A stretch of DNA of 64,000 bases, taken from Methanofollis sp. W23. GTDB taxonomy: Archaea > Halobacteriota > Methanomicrobia > Methanomicrobiales > Methanofollaceae. A program made the translations under genes and the position numbers. The notes under the pieces were generated by a model, which was not told where the DNA came from, made no database searches, and saw nothing but the letters and a program-made list of their open reading frames with translations. The stretch covers positions 124,001 to 188,000 of the forward strand of contig NZ_JAGGMN010000001.1 in the NCBI RefSeq assembly GCF_017875325.1, read 5' to 3'. Shown one piece after another: positions 18,204-26,438 of this stretch (the stretch's first letter is position 1; every line of letters starts with the position of its first letter).

Positions 18204-21200
18204 ATGCGCTCCCCCTGGTCTGTGCCTGGTGCTGATTGGGTCCAGTTGCACGAATATGGAGACGATCTCTTCTTCTGTTTCTCCCAGGATGGCAGGGTTC
18301 TTCATCTCAATCGTGCGGCCAGGGAGGTGCTTGGGTATGGTGAGGGGGGGCAGATCCCTGCAACTGTTGATGCGCTTGTCGCCCCTTCAGATCGTACATG
18401 CCTCTCCAGACTCCTGGTGCAGGCGGCAGAGGGGGAAAGTCCTGGTGAGGTCGAGGTGTCTCTTCTGGGTGCGGGGGGAGGGGAGGTCTTGGTCTCTGGC
18501 GGTCTTCTCTGCTGCGGCAATGGGCACGATGTGGCTGTCATCGGATTATTTTCCCTGATCCAGGAGGACCACCAGGGTGAACGTGTCTTCAGGGAGATGT
18601 TTTACACCAGTCCCACGGCTATGGCCGTAACCAGTGCAGGGGACGGCAGGTGTGTTATGGTTAACAGGGCGTTTTCCACCCTGCTTGGATGCGGTTCTCC
18701 GGAAGTTCTGGGAAAGACCCCAGAAAAATTGGGGATCTGGACTGATCCTGATGATTATTTCCCATTGGTCCGCGGGCTGGGGGGGTCGGGGTCATTCAGG
18801 GAGATGGGGGTGCGCCTCCTGCACAGGGACGGCACCGCGCTGGAGTGTATCGTCACCGCACGGGGTTTGATGCTGGGGGGCCTGCCCCACAATCTCCTGG
18901 TCATCCGCACAACCGACCAGGCCCGGTTCCATGCCATCCTCAACAGGGTTAATGATGCTGTCGTCCTCCATGAGATCGAGGAGGATGGTCTCCCAGGCCG
19001 GATCGTTGATCTCAATGAGAGGGCCTGTTCCCTGTTTGGATCTTCGTGGGAAGATCTCACCGGTCGGCCCTTCAAGGATTTCCTCCTGGTATCAGAAGAG
19101 GAAAAAGTCCTTTCAATCGTTCGCGCCCTCAGGGACGAGCGACGGGTCACCGCCGAGGTCATGGTCCTCAGGGAAGATGGAAGAGAGGTGCCTGTCGAGG
19201 TCAGTGCTCACCTGTATAAACAGAACGGGTCAGAGGTCGTCCTCTCGGTGATGCGCGACATCAGCGAGCGGGTCGAGAATGAGAAGAAGATCAGGGAGGC
19301 AAACCAGCGGTTCAACCTCCTCCTTGACACGCTTCCGGAACTCGTGTACTTCAAGGACCGCGAGAAAAGGCACCTTGTCGTGAACAATGCCCTTGCTGAG
19401 ATGGCAGGGATACCAAAAGAAGAGATCGTCGGGAGGACGAGTGCGGAGTTTCTCCCCCCTGCATTTGCCGTCCAGTGTGACCTGACCGACACTCGACTCC
19501 TGAGAGAACGGACAATCGTCGCTTCGCGTGAGTCGGTGGAGAGTGAGGGGGGGAGTGTTTTTACCTTTGATACCACCAAAATCCCGGTCCTTGATGAACA
19601 TGGGGAGGTCGGGTACTTTGTCGGGGTCAGCAGGGATATCACTGAACAGAAAAGGGCCGAAGAAGCTCTCCGTACCTCTGAAGCAAAATACCGGATGCTC
19701 TTTGAGACGGCGAGCGACGCGATCTCCATCTTCGACCGCGAAGGGCGCTTCCTTGAGGCGAACAGGGTGACGTGTGAACGTCTGGGCTACTCAAGGGACG
19801 AACTGCTCACGATGAACAGGGCCGAGATCAACACCCCTGTTCACCGGGAGAGGATCGCCGGGCGGATCCGCACTCTCTTTGAGAACGGCCAGGTCATCTA
19901 TGAGACCGATCATCTCGCCCGGGATGGTCGGGTGATCCCGACCGAGGTGAACTGGCATCTCATCGAGTACGAGGGCCGGCCTGCGGTCCTCTCAATTGCA
20001 CGAGATATCACCGAGCGCAGGAGACTGGAGGAGGAACTCAGGCGGTCGGTGGAGACCTACCAGACGATCTTTGAGAACACTGGTACGGCGATGGTCCTGG
20101 TCGATGAGGACACCACATTTGTCCTGGTCAACTCGGAGATGGAACGGATCTTTGGCTACCGGAGAGATGAGCTTGAGGGTCGGATGCAGTGGACCGACCT
20201 GGTCGTGCAGGAAGACCTGGAAAAGATGCAGGAATACCACACCAGGAGGAGAAAAGCGTGGATGTCGGTCCCCAGGAGGTACGAGTGCACCGCGATTGCC
20301 AGGGACGGCCGTCATCTCTGTCTTCTCCTGACCGTCTCCCTGGTCCCCGGGACAGAGCAGAGCATTGCCTCGGTGATCGACATCACTGAGCGGAATAAGG
20401 TAGCAGAGGCGTTCAAAGAGCGGGAAGAGCGTCTCCGTCTCGTTATAAATGGAGCAAATCTCGGGGTATGGGATTGGGATATGGTGTCAGGGCACCTTGT
20501 CCTGAACGAGAGATGGGCCGGGATGCTCGGGTATTCGCTCTCAGAAGTGGGGTCGGTCTCTGCAGCATGGGACGCAATGATCCACCCTGATGATTCCCCT
20601 AAGGCCCGCTCGGCCCTTGCTTCTTATCTTGTAGGGGAGACCCTTCAGTATCATGTCGAATATCGGATGCAGGCAAAGGACGGGCACTGGGTCTGGATGC
20701 TCTCGGTCGGCGAGGTGGTGGCCTGGGACGCGACTGGGAAGCCGATACGGATGGTCGGGATCAACCAGGACATTACCGACTTCAAGTTGAGCCAGGGGGC
20801 CTTGAAGGAGGCGAACAAGAAACTGACGATCCTTTCGAGCGTCACCCGCCATGATATCCTCAACCAGGTGCAGGGGCTGCTCTGGTTCTCGTCGGAGATC
20901 GAGGGGCGGACTGATAAATATCCCGGACTCTGCGACGCGGCGCGCCGGATCGGGCGCATCGCCGAGATGATCCAGTACCAGATCTCGTTCACCCGCGACT
21001 ATGAGGAGATGGGGGTGAAATCGCCGGAATGGCAGCAGGTCGAGGCGATCGCACGAGGGGCGGCCCTGGCGGCTCTTCCGGCGGGAGTGCACCTGAAAGT
21101 GAAGACCGCGGACCTGGAGGTCTATGCCGATTCCATGCTTCGCAAGGTCTTTTACAACCTCTTTGAGAATGCGGTGAGGCATGGCGGGGGGATCACGAGG

Positions 21201-21464
21201 GTCATAGTCTTGTTCAGGAAAGGAGGAGGGAAGGGGACTCTTGTCATCGAAGACGATGGGGTTGGGGTTCCTGAGGAGAAGAAACCCTATATCTTCAAGC
21301 GCGGCTATGGGCAACACACAGGGTTCGGGCTCTTCCTGGTCCGCGAGATCCTTGAGATCACCGGGATGACGATCCAGGAGACGGGTGTCGAGGGAAAAGG
21401 CGCCAGGTTCGAGATCACTCTCCCTGGGGGCGTCTACCGGTGCGGCGAAGGAGGACAGGAATAA
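18204..21464 (+). CDS. Multi-PAS sensor histidine kinase
   Basis: About 1086 residues, soluble, with no membrane helices. Seven PAS-like modules can be aligned by eye. Their cores include FSQDGRVLHLNRAARE, SAGDGRCVMVNRAFS, LPGRIVDLNERACS, FKDREKRHLVVNNAL, IFDREGRFLEANRVT, LVDEDTTFVLVNSEM and a PAS_3-type WDMVSGHLVLNERW. The H-box SSVTRHDILNQVQG is the methanogen-type phosphoacceptor. The ATPase domain has LFENAVRHGG (N box), EDDGVGVP (G1) and GFGLFLVREI (G2). No response regulator is adjacent. ATG 18204 is chosen over TTG 18165. The signal is unknown; PAS repeats suggest redox or small-molecule sensing. Confidence 0.9.
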   Translation: MRSPWSVPGADWVQLHEYGDDLFFCFSQDGRVLHLNRAAREVLGYGEGGQIPATVDALVAPSDRTCLSRLLVQAAEGESPGEVEVSLLGAGGGEVLVSGGLLCCGNGHDVAVIGLFSLIQEDHQGERVFREMFYTSPTAMAVTSAGDGRCVMVNRAFSTLLGCGSPEVLGKTPEKLGIWTDPDDYFPLVRGLGGSGSFREMGVRLLHRDGTALECIVTARGLMLGGLPHNLLVIRTTDQARFHAILNRVNDAVVLHEIEEDGLPGRIVDLNERACSLFGSSWEDLTGRPFKDFLLVSEEEKVLSIVRALRDERRVTAEVMVLREDGREVPVEVSAHLYKQNGSEVVLSVMRDISERVENEKKIREANQRFNLLLDTLPELVYFKDREKRHLVVNNALAEMAGIPKEEIVGRTSAEFLPPAFAVQCDLTDTRLLRERTIVASRESVESEGGSVFTFDTTKIPVLDEHGEVGYFVGVSRDITEQKRAEEALRTSEAKYRMLFETASDAISIFDREGRFLEANRVTCERLGYSRDELLTMNRAEINTPVHRERIAGRIRTLFENGQVIYETDHLARDGRVIPTEVNWHLIEYEGRPAVLSIARDITERRRLEEELRRSVETYQTIFENTGTAMVLVDEDTTFVLVNSEMERIFGYRRDELEGRMQWTDLVVQEDLEKMQEYHTRRRKAWMSVPRRYECTAIARDGRHLCLLLTVSLVPGTEQSIASVIDITERNKVAEAFKEREERLRLVINGANLGVWDWDMVSGHLVLNERWAGMLGYSLSEVGSVSAAWDAMIHPDDSPKARSALASYLVGETLQYHVEYRMQAKDGHWVWMLSVGEVVAWDATGKPIRMVGINQDITDFKLSQGALKEANKKLTILSSVTRHDILNQVQGLLWFSSEIEGRTDKYPGLCDAARRIGRIAEMIQYQISFTRDYEEMGVKSPEWQQVEAIARGAALAALPAGVHLKVKTADLEVYADSMLRKVFYNLFENAVRHGGGITRVIVLFRKGGGKGTLVIEDDGVGVPEEKKPYIFKRGYGQHTGFGLFLVREILEITGMTIQETGVEGKGARFEITLPGGVYRCGEGGQE

Positions 21465-21506
21465 ACCCCGGGCAAAAAAAGGGCGAGATCGGGCACTGGT
21501 TGGTGC

Positions 21507-21680
21507 TTAGTGGATTACCTTCTTGATCTGTACCCATTCCTCTGCAGAAAGGTGCTCTTTACCGTGCGCCTCGCGGGCGTGATCGGCGATCTGCTGTTCG
21601 AGGTCAAATTCATTCTCAGCTCTGGTCTCGAAATCACATTTCATCCCGATGTCTTTGCACTTAAACGACGGCATGGCCAT
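21507..21680 (-). CDS. DUF1059 family small protein
   Basis: 57 residues (MAMPSFKCKDIGMKCDFETRAENEF...), with two cysteines in KCKDIGMKC and an AREAHG segment, typical of DUF1059. These small proteins are common in archaea and actinobacteria; function unknown. An alternative ATG two codons later (21674) has a GGTGAT purine-rich element at better spacing and may be the true start. The frame continues upstream to 21884 but that part is non-coding. Convergent with the histidine kinase. Confidence 0.8.
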   Translation of the reverse strand: MAMPSFKCKDIGMKCDFETRAENEFDLEQQIADHAREAHGKEHLSAEEWVQIKKVIH

Positions 21681-22027
21681 CACCGGAGGGGGGATATATC
21701 GACCTGGTATATATGATGATCCTATCCGATCGGTCAGGGCAATCTCCTCGCTTTTTCGATGTGATGTTTTCTTAGATGTCCCCTGAGCACTGGAACAGAG
21801 ATCCTGGACCCCCGGGAAATCGAAGATCTTCCTGAAAAGGAGTTTTTGCAACCACAAGAAATACGAAATGGCGACAATCTTCAAAGCACCGCCTGGGTGA
21901 GTGGTGGGAGGGTATGTTGTTCTGAGGTGTCGCTCCCTGAATCGGTGAGGGACTCTCCAGAGCCGAAAGGAGAGAAAAACGGGTGAAACGCCTTCTGAGG
22001 CACAGTATCCTGTGTGAAGAGGGGTAT

Positions 22028-22257
22028 GAATTCTTACAGGGATCTATGTCTTCTGGTGGCAGGGGGCGTGCTGCCCCTGGTCTCCCTGCCATATGATAGG
22101 TCGAGGACGGCAACCCCTTCTTCATGGTCATTGGTTCTGCCGTCCCGGCCCTCTCTTCCTTCCTGGGTGCGGGCGGCACTCGCTCCGGCATGGGGGTGGG
22201 GGAAGGTGGATGGTTTGCACTTGCGCCCGGGAAAGATGAGGGATTTTACAAAGTCTA
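22028..22257 (-). mobile_element. Short MITE-like element, degenerate
   Basis: ATTCTTACAGGGATC (decayed left end), GGGGGCGTGCTGCCCC, CATATGATAGGTCGAGGACGGCAA, GTCCCGGCCCTC and the end GGGATTTTACAAAGTC reproduce the short class. 21895-22027 contains further poorly preserved pieces (GGACTCTCCAGAGCC near 21950). Confidence 0.6.
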
Positions 22258-22302
22258 ATTTTTAATTCTGAGTTCTAAAAACATGATTGACCCGATTATT
22301 AT

Positions 22303-22831
22303 GGCGTTGTAGATACTTCCGCCAGTTCTGAGTATGAGTGTGATGCACCCGCTTTCCCACCCTTCGTGCTGGGGACGAGTGCCTCCCAGGTCCCAGGGAG
22401 CACGATGGGGCAGGGAAAGCAGAATAGATGAATATGACATTTTTCCATGAAAATGATCCTTAATGTCATCTTTCCGGGTTTTCATAATGGTTTGAATCCA
22501 CCACACCCCTTCTTGACCGATACGCCGATTTCGGATACATCTCCCGAATGATCGGGCCTCTGTCTTCCCGTCCCTATCGCCATCCCGGTGCGGGGGGTGC
22601 GGGAAGGGATGTCTACCTGATCGGCCGCCCTCATCGCAGACTCTTTACTGTTGTCTCGCGCCGGGGGGTGCACCCCAGAACCCCTCCCACACGACGAGAA
22701 GAGGTCGGTGCGGGGTTCTCCCTGTGGTGTCCCGCTCTAAAGGGGGGCACGGGTCCACACGCCCTGGAGACCCATGATCATGTTCATCCCATATGCGTGA
22801 ACCAGGGGTTCATGCCCGATTCTATAGAGTC
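22303..22831 (+). mobile_element. Long (529 bp) element with perfect 8-bp target duplication
   Basis: Left end GGCGTTGTAGATACTTCC, right end GATTCTATAGAGTC, flanked on both sides by ATTATTAT (22295-22302 and 22832-22839). Interior: CCATGAAAATGATCC, GAATGATCGGGCCTCTG, GGGGGGTGCACCCC, CATGTTCATCCCATATGCGTG. It shows that the long form moved as one unit. It lies 38 bp from the tRNA-Val gene. Confidence 0.9.
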
Positions 22832-22869
22832 ATTATTATAATCATTTTAAAAACAGGGTCGGTAATGAG

Positions 22870-22943
22870 TGGGCCTGTCCGGGTTCGAACCGGAGATCTT
22901 CGCCGTGTAAGGGCGACGTCATAACCGACTAGACCACAAGCCC
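22870..22943 (-). tRNA. tRNA-Val (anticodon UAC)
   Basis: On the minus strand the acceptor GGGCTTG pairs with CAGGCCC, the anticodon stem TCGCC/GGCGA closes the loop CTTACAC (anticodon TAC), and the T arm is TCCGG-TTCGAAC-CCGGA. The discriminator is A, and CCA is not encoded. No intron. It reads GUA codons and probably other valine codons by wobble. Confidence 0.95.
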
Positions 22944-23009
22944 AGTGTTCATAAATGTTTCTCATTGGTCGGTATTAAACGTGTTGCTCCCTCGCTCTGT
23001 GCCGGTCAT

Positions 23010-23135
23010 TTTAGAGAGTCTCACTTGTTCCTGGTATGAGCGTGCCTCACTCACCTTCATCTATCGTTCGTGGTAGGGGCAACACGTCCCCTCCAGGCGG
23101 GGCGCATCACCAGGAGGGTATCTCCAGGGACTTTT
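23010..23135 (+). repeat. Fragment of the element left region
   Basis: TTCCTGGTATGAGCGTGCCTCACTCACC followed by CATCTATCGTTCGTGGTAGGGGCAACACGTCCCC. It matches the left third of other copies but without termini or the central module. Confidence 0.45.
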
Positions 23136-23140
23136 GTCGG

Positions 23141-23746
23141 TTATTTTTCGGCGATCTTTTCAAGCAGTCTTTTGATCGCCTGCAATTCCGCGACGACCGC
23201 CGCCTGCCCTGCCTCTCCATGGGCCGGCGCGATCTCTTTCTCCTCGCCTCCTGTTGCTGCCGCCACCGGCGGGCGTCCGCGCACCTGCGCCATGATCAGT
23301 TCTCGCAAGGGTTCTGGTTCCTCGATGCCCAGGATCCTGATCTCGGCCTGGGCCTGGGCCGAGTAGCCAGCAGTCTGGATACGGAGGTTGGAGATGCCAA
23401 AGATTCGCATCACCGGGCCCTGGATGATATCGACATTGGTGATCCGGTTGTACGGGACGATCCCGGTGCTCCTGAACCAGACTCCTCGCTTCCAGGTCAT
23501 CTCAGTATCGGTGAGATGATAGACGATGCTCCGGTAGTAGAGGGGGATCCAGACGGCGACGAAGATGAGGAGGGCGAGCACCCCTCCACCGAAGAGGAGG
23601 GTGAGCCACTCTTCTCCGGCAAGGGAGACCGGGAGCACAATGAAGAGAGCACAGAGAACCCCTGTAAAGACAAGAGACAGGAAATAATATCTCTTGAACT
23701 GGGAGGCGGGTTTGAAATCTCTCCCTATGGTGACAGGGTCTGTCAT
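23141..23746 (-). CDS. PH-domain membrane protein (YdbS/YdbT-type bPH2)
   Basis: 201 residues. Two membrane helices (about 22-42 and 50-70) precede the bPH2 core YRSIVYHLTDTEMTWKRGVWFRSTGIVPYNRITNVDIIQGPVMRIFGISNLRIQTAG. That is the pattern of DUF304/bPH2 proteins such as YdbS. The C-terminal 50 residues are Ala/Glu-rich and end in an amphipathic helix (VVAELQAIKRLLEKIAEK) that could oligomerise. Role unknown; bacterial relatives are linked to envelope stress. Mobile-element fragments lie close on both sides. Confidence 0.8.
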   Translation of the reverse strand: MTDPVTIGRDFKPASQFKRYYFLSLVFTGVLCALFIVLPVSLAGEEWLTLLFGGGVLALLIFVAVWIPLYYRSIVYHLTDTEMTWKRGVWFRSTGIVPYNRITNVDIIQGPVMRIFGISNLRIQTAGYSAQAQAEIRILGIEEPEPLRELIMAQVRGRPPVAAATGGEEKEIAPAHGEAGQAAVVAELQAIKRLLEKIAEK

Positions 23747-23785
23747 ATGCGATACTCCTCTCTATAATACAATAAAGGTATGCCG

Positions 23786-23875
23786 GGCTTTGTAGAACCC
23801 CTCTGGATGGAAATCTTCTGTGAGGGGCGTGGCGTCACCCGTCGAGATGGCTCTCTAGAGGAATTCTACAAAGCC
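23786..23875. mobile_element. Miniature (90 bp) element with intact inverted ends
   Basis: GGCTTTGTAGAACCCCTC ... AATTCTACAAAGCC: the terminal 12 bases are perfect inverted repeats. All of the internal modules are gone apart from about 60 bp (GAGGGGCGTGGCGTCACCC). Flanks GTATGCCG and GATATTGT do not match. This is the minimal form of the family in the window. Confidence 0.7.
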
Positions 23876-23885
23876 GATATTGTGG

Positions 23886-24100
23886 CACTGCAGAACCCTT
23901 CACCTATTGTGGAAAGGGGGTGTGTCACCCGCCTTCCCATAGTCAAGAAAGTGGAGCATGTGATTGTACTCTCTTCTCTTTCGGGTCGTTTCCTCCTGGC
24001 CCTTGACAGGGAAAGATATTCACATGCTCGCTCTGGTCACGCCCGGCACCAGGACAGGACCAGAGATGGCACCCCTCTCCTGGGCCGCCATCTCCTCATA
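23886..24100 (+). repeat. Left-end fragment of an element
   Basis: GCACTGCAGAACCCTTCACCTATTG then GGGGGTGTGTCACCCGCCTTCCC reproduces the left end, after which similarity fades. No gene is seen before the nitroreductase start. Confidence 0.45.
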
Positions 24101-24192
24101 ATGGACGCCTCATGAGTCGACCTGATGGTGTGCGGGTGAAGGTTCTTCCTGAACCAAACGATTTTATCCAGCAATGCGACACAGGACCGGCC

Positions 24193-24771
24193 ATGCCAAC
24201 TGAGGTGGAGGTGGTCCTTGCGGCCATCAAGGAGAGGCGGAGCATCAGGGCATATGAAGACCGCCCCCTCGACGAGGCGACGGTCACCGCGGTCATCGAG
24301 GCCGGGGTCCACGCCCCGACTGCCATGGGGCTTCAGCCCTGGCGGTTTATCGTCGTCAGGGACCGTGCGCTGATGAAACAGATCTCAGACTACTGCAAAC
24401 CGGTCCTCCGCGGGATGCTGGAGGGGGCCACCGATGAGATGGCCGTGGTATTTCGAGCCCTCCTCTCGAGGGAAGATTTTGAGATCTTCTACGGTGCCCC
24501 GGTGCTCGTCCTGGTGCTTGGTGACGAGAAGAACCCGTACAGCACTCATGACTGCACCCTCTGTGCCGGCACCATGATGCTCGCCGCTCATGCGATGGGG
24601 ATCGGGAGCTGCTGGATCGGGTCTGCCAGGCCGGTTGCGGGGAACACTGAACTGATGAAGAGACTGGGGGTGCCGTCCGGTTATGCGATCATCGCTCCGT
24701 TGATCTTTGGGTATCCAGGGGAGCGTCCAGAGATGCCGGTGCGGGCTGAGCCAATGATTACCTGGATTTGA
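24193..24771 (+). CDS. Nitroreductase family protein
   Basis: 192 residues. The flavin-binding start AAIKERRSIRAYEDRPLDEATV is followed by APTAMGLQPWRFIVV and GIGSCWIGSA, with IIAPLIFGYPGE near the end: the standard FMN nitroreductase/SagB-like plan. A DCTLCAGTMML segment is seen in many methanogen members. ATG 24193 is chosen because the family begins here; AGGA is nearby upstream. An ATG at 24112 would add 27 atypical residues. Electron donor and substrate are unknown. Confidence 0.88.
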   Translation: MPTEVEVVLAAIKERRSIRAYEDRPLDEATVTAVIEAGVHAPTAMGLQPWRFIVVRDRALMKQISDYCKPVLRGMLEGATDEMAVVFRALLSREDFEIFYGAPVLVLVLGDEKNPYSTHDCTLCAGTMMLAAHAMGIGSCWIGSARPVAGNTELMKRLGVPSGYAIIAPLIFGYPGERPEMPVRAEPMITWI

Positions 24772-24829
24772 GTAAAGGTCGCAGAAGATAGGAAGGATGA
24801 TTGCTGTATCGCCTTTATGAAGATCATGG

Positions 24830-25093
24830 GCCGTTCGAGTGCGTGAGTTCCCACGATAGTGTTCAGGTCTTGTATGGGGGTTTTTGTCCGCCCCCATCGC
24901 CATCCCTGGAGTCAGGGTGGCACTCGCCCCCTGGACCCCCACGATGAGGAGGGGCGGGGGTGACGATGGAACAAAGTCCTCACCGATACTCCTGTCTGAA
25001 AAAAGATGATCCAGCAACAGAAAATGTTCATCTCGTATGGATGAGGTGTGATATCGTCTCATACCGAATTTTCCAAATGGCCTCTGAGAAAAC
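24830..25093 (+). repeat. Right-half remnant of a long element
   Basis: GGAGTCAGGGTGGCACTCGCCCCCTGGACCCCC, GGGGGTGACGATGGAACAAAG, CTGTCTGAAAAAAGATGATCCAGC and TTCATCTCGTATGG match the right half of the family in order, with no terminus. The last eight bases (25086-25093) are the left duplication of the next copy. Confidence 0.6.
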
Positions 25094-25288
25094 GGCTCTG
25101 TAGAACCCCTCACCTCTTGTGTGGGTGAGACATGTGTCACCCGCCTTCCCGCCCCCTTTGGCCGGGGGCGCTGCCCCCCGGACCCCCGGGTCGGGAAAGC
25201 AGAATAGATGACTATAAAGAGAGTGCTGCCGTCTTCGACCTATCGTGTTGCGGGGGGTTCAGGGGGCGGCCAAGCTTTCTACAGAGCC
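25094..25288 (+). mobile_element. Short (195 bp) element with perfect 8-bp target duplication
   Basis: GGCTCTGTAGAACCCCTC to TTTCTACAGAGCC, flanked by GAGAAAAC on both sides (25086-25093 and 25289-25296). This copy is in the same orientation as the left third of the long element: GTGTCACCCGCCTTCCC, GGCCGGGGGCGCTGCCCCCC, AGAATAGATGACTATAAAG, GTCTTCGACCTATCGTG and GGGGGCGGCCAAGC, then directly the right terminus. It is the clearest intact short copy. Confidence 0.95.
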
Positions 25289-25431
25289 GAGAAAACAAGT
25301 TTTTGATCTGGTATGGTCCGGATCCAGGGGTCGCTGGGATGGAGACGGCACCAGGGTATGTTCCTAGGTGGAGGCTAGGCTGTCCATGGACCCGGCGAAA
25401 ATATGAGCGTCTTTACCGCGCGAAAAAAATA

Positions 25432-26376
25432 TTACTGGAGCCCGAAGGACTGCAGGGTCACATCGGGGTTCACTTCGCCGACATGGTAGACCGCACCCTT
25501 GGAGAGCTCGTTGATGACCACTTCGGCCGGAGAGAAGAGGGAGGTGTCGATCTTGTAGAAGTCGTAGCCTGCCTCCTTGAAGATCTCGTTGAAAGGCTTG
25601 CCATAGCCCTTCGACTTGTTGGACGGGATCTTCTCGAGGTACTCGGTGATCTCAGGGGCGTCCATCGTCAGGTTGATCTGGCCGTGGTAGATGGTGGCAT
25701 CATTGGTGACCCCCATGGCCAGCTTCGGGCCGCGGACCGGCGGGACCGGGGCGGTGCCCATGGCGGCGACGATCTTTTTCGTGTCAAAACCGAGTTCATT
25801 GAGTTTGTAGACCGCGGTCTCGACACACCTGCCGGCGACCTGGATCGAACCCACGATCGAGGAGGTCGGTGCGACGATCGCACAGGTGTTGGCGACGTCC
25901 ACCTTGCAGGTGTCGGCGATGAACTGCATGACCTCGCCGTTCGGGAGATGGTCGCTCTCCAGGCAGATCACTGCAGACTCGCACTCGTCCTGGTAGTCGA
26001 TCACTTCATAGGTGTGCTTGGGCTTGAGGGAAAGTGCTCGCGCAGGGCCTGACCCCATCGCGAAGTAGTTCCCGACCTTGACCGTCCAGCCCGCCTTCTG
26101 TGCGCCAAGGCACGCAATCGATGGGAAGTCGGTAGAGACCTCGATGAAAGGCATCGGGATCCCCTTGATCTGACCCATCGTGAAGTTCACGTCGCCGAGC
26201 CCGCCCATACAGATCTCGGTAAAGACCCGTCCGGCCTGATAGCCGCCAGGTACCGAAACACCGGCATCGACGATCCTGGCACCATTGTCCAGTTCGTGCG
26301 CCGCAACGTTGTACTCTTCTGGGTACTCGAAAATATCGTTGAAAATATCAAGGGCCTGTTCATTCACGCTCAGCAT
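25432..26376 (-). CDS. mch: Methenyltetrahydromethanopterin cyclohydrolase
   Basis: 314 residues. It interconverts methenyl-H4MPT+ and formyl-H4MPT in the CO2-reducing branch of methanogenesis. Recognised by VSVPGGYQAGRVFTEICMGGLGDV, YFAMGSGPARALS, CAIVAPTSSIVGSIQVAGR and ATIYHGQINLTMDAPE, all characteristic of Mch; length is the usual one. The start at 26376 (MLSVNEQALDIF) has GGTGAT about seven bases upstream; the frame to 26430 crosses the promoter. Cytoplasmic, monocistronic as far as can be seen. Confidence 0.96.
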   Translation of the reverse strand: MLSVNEQALDIFNDIFEYPEEYNVAAHELDNGARIVDAGVSVPGGYQAGRVFTEICMGGLGDVNFTMGQIKGIPMPFIEVSTDFPSIACLGAQKAGWTVKVGNYFAMGSGPARALSLKPKHTYEVIDYQDECESAVICLESDHLPNGEVMQFIADTCKVDVANTCAIVAPTSSIVGSIQVAGRCVETAVYKLNELGFDTKKIVAAMGTAPVPPVRGPKLAMGVTNDATIYHGQINLTMDAPEITEYLEKIPSNKSKGYGKPFNEIFKEAGYDFYKIDTSLFSPAEVVINELSKGAVYHVGEVNPDVTLQSFGLQ

Positions 26377-26438
26377 GGAATTATCACCGTTCACATAATG
26401 AACGAGGAGAGAATAGATAAGACTTGTCAATCGATCTC

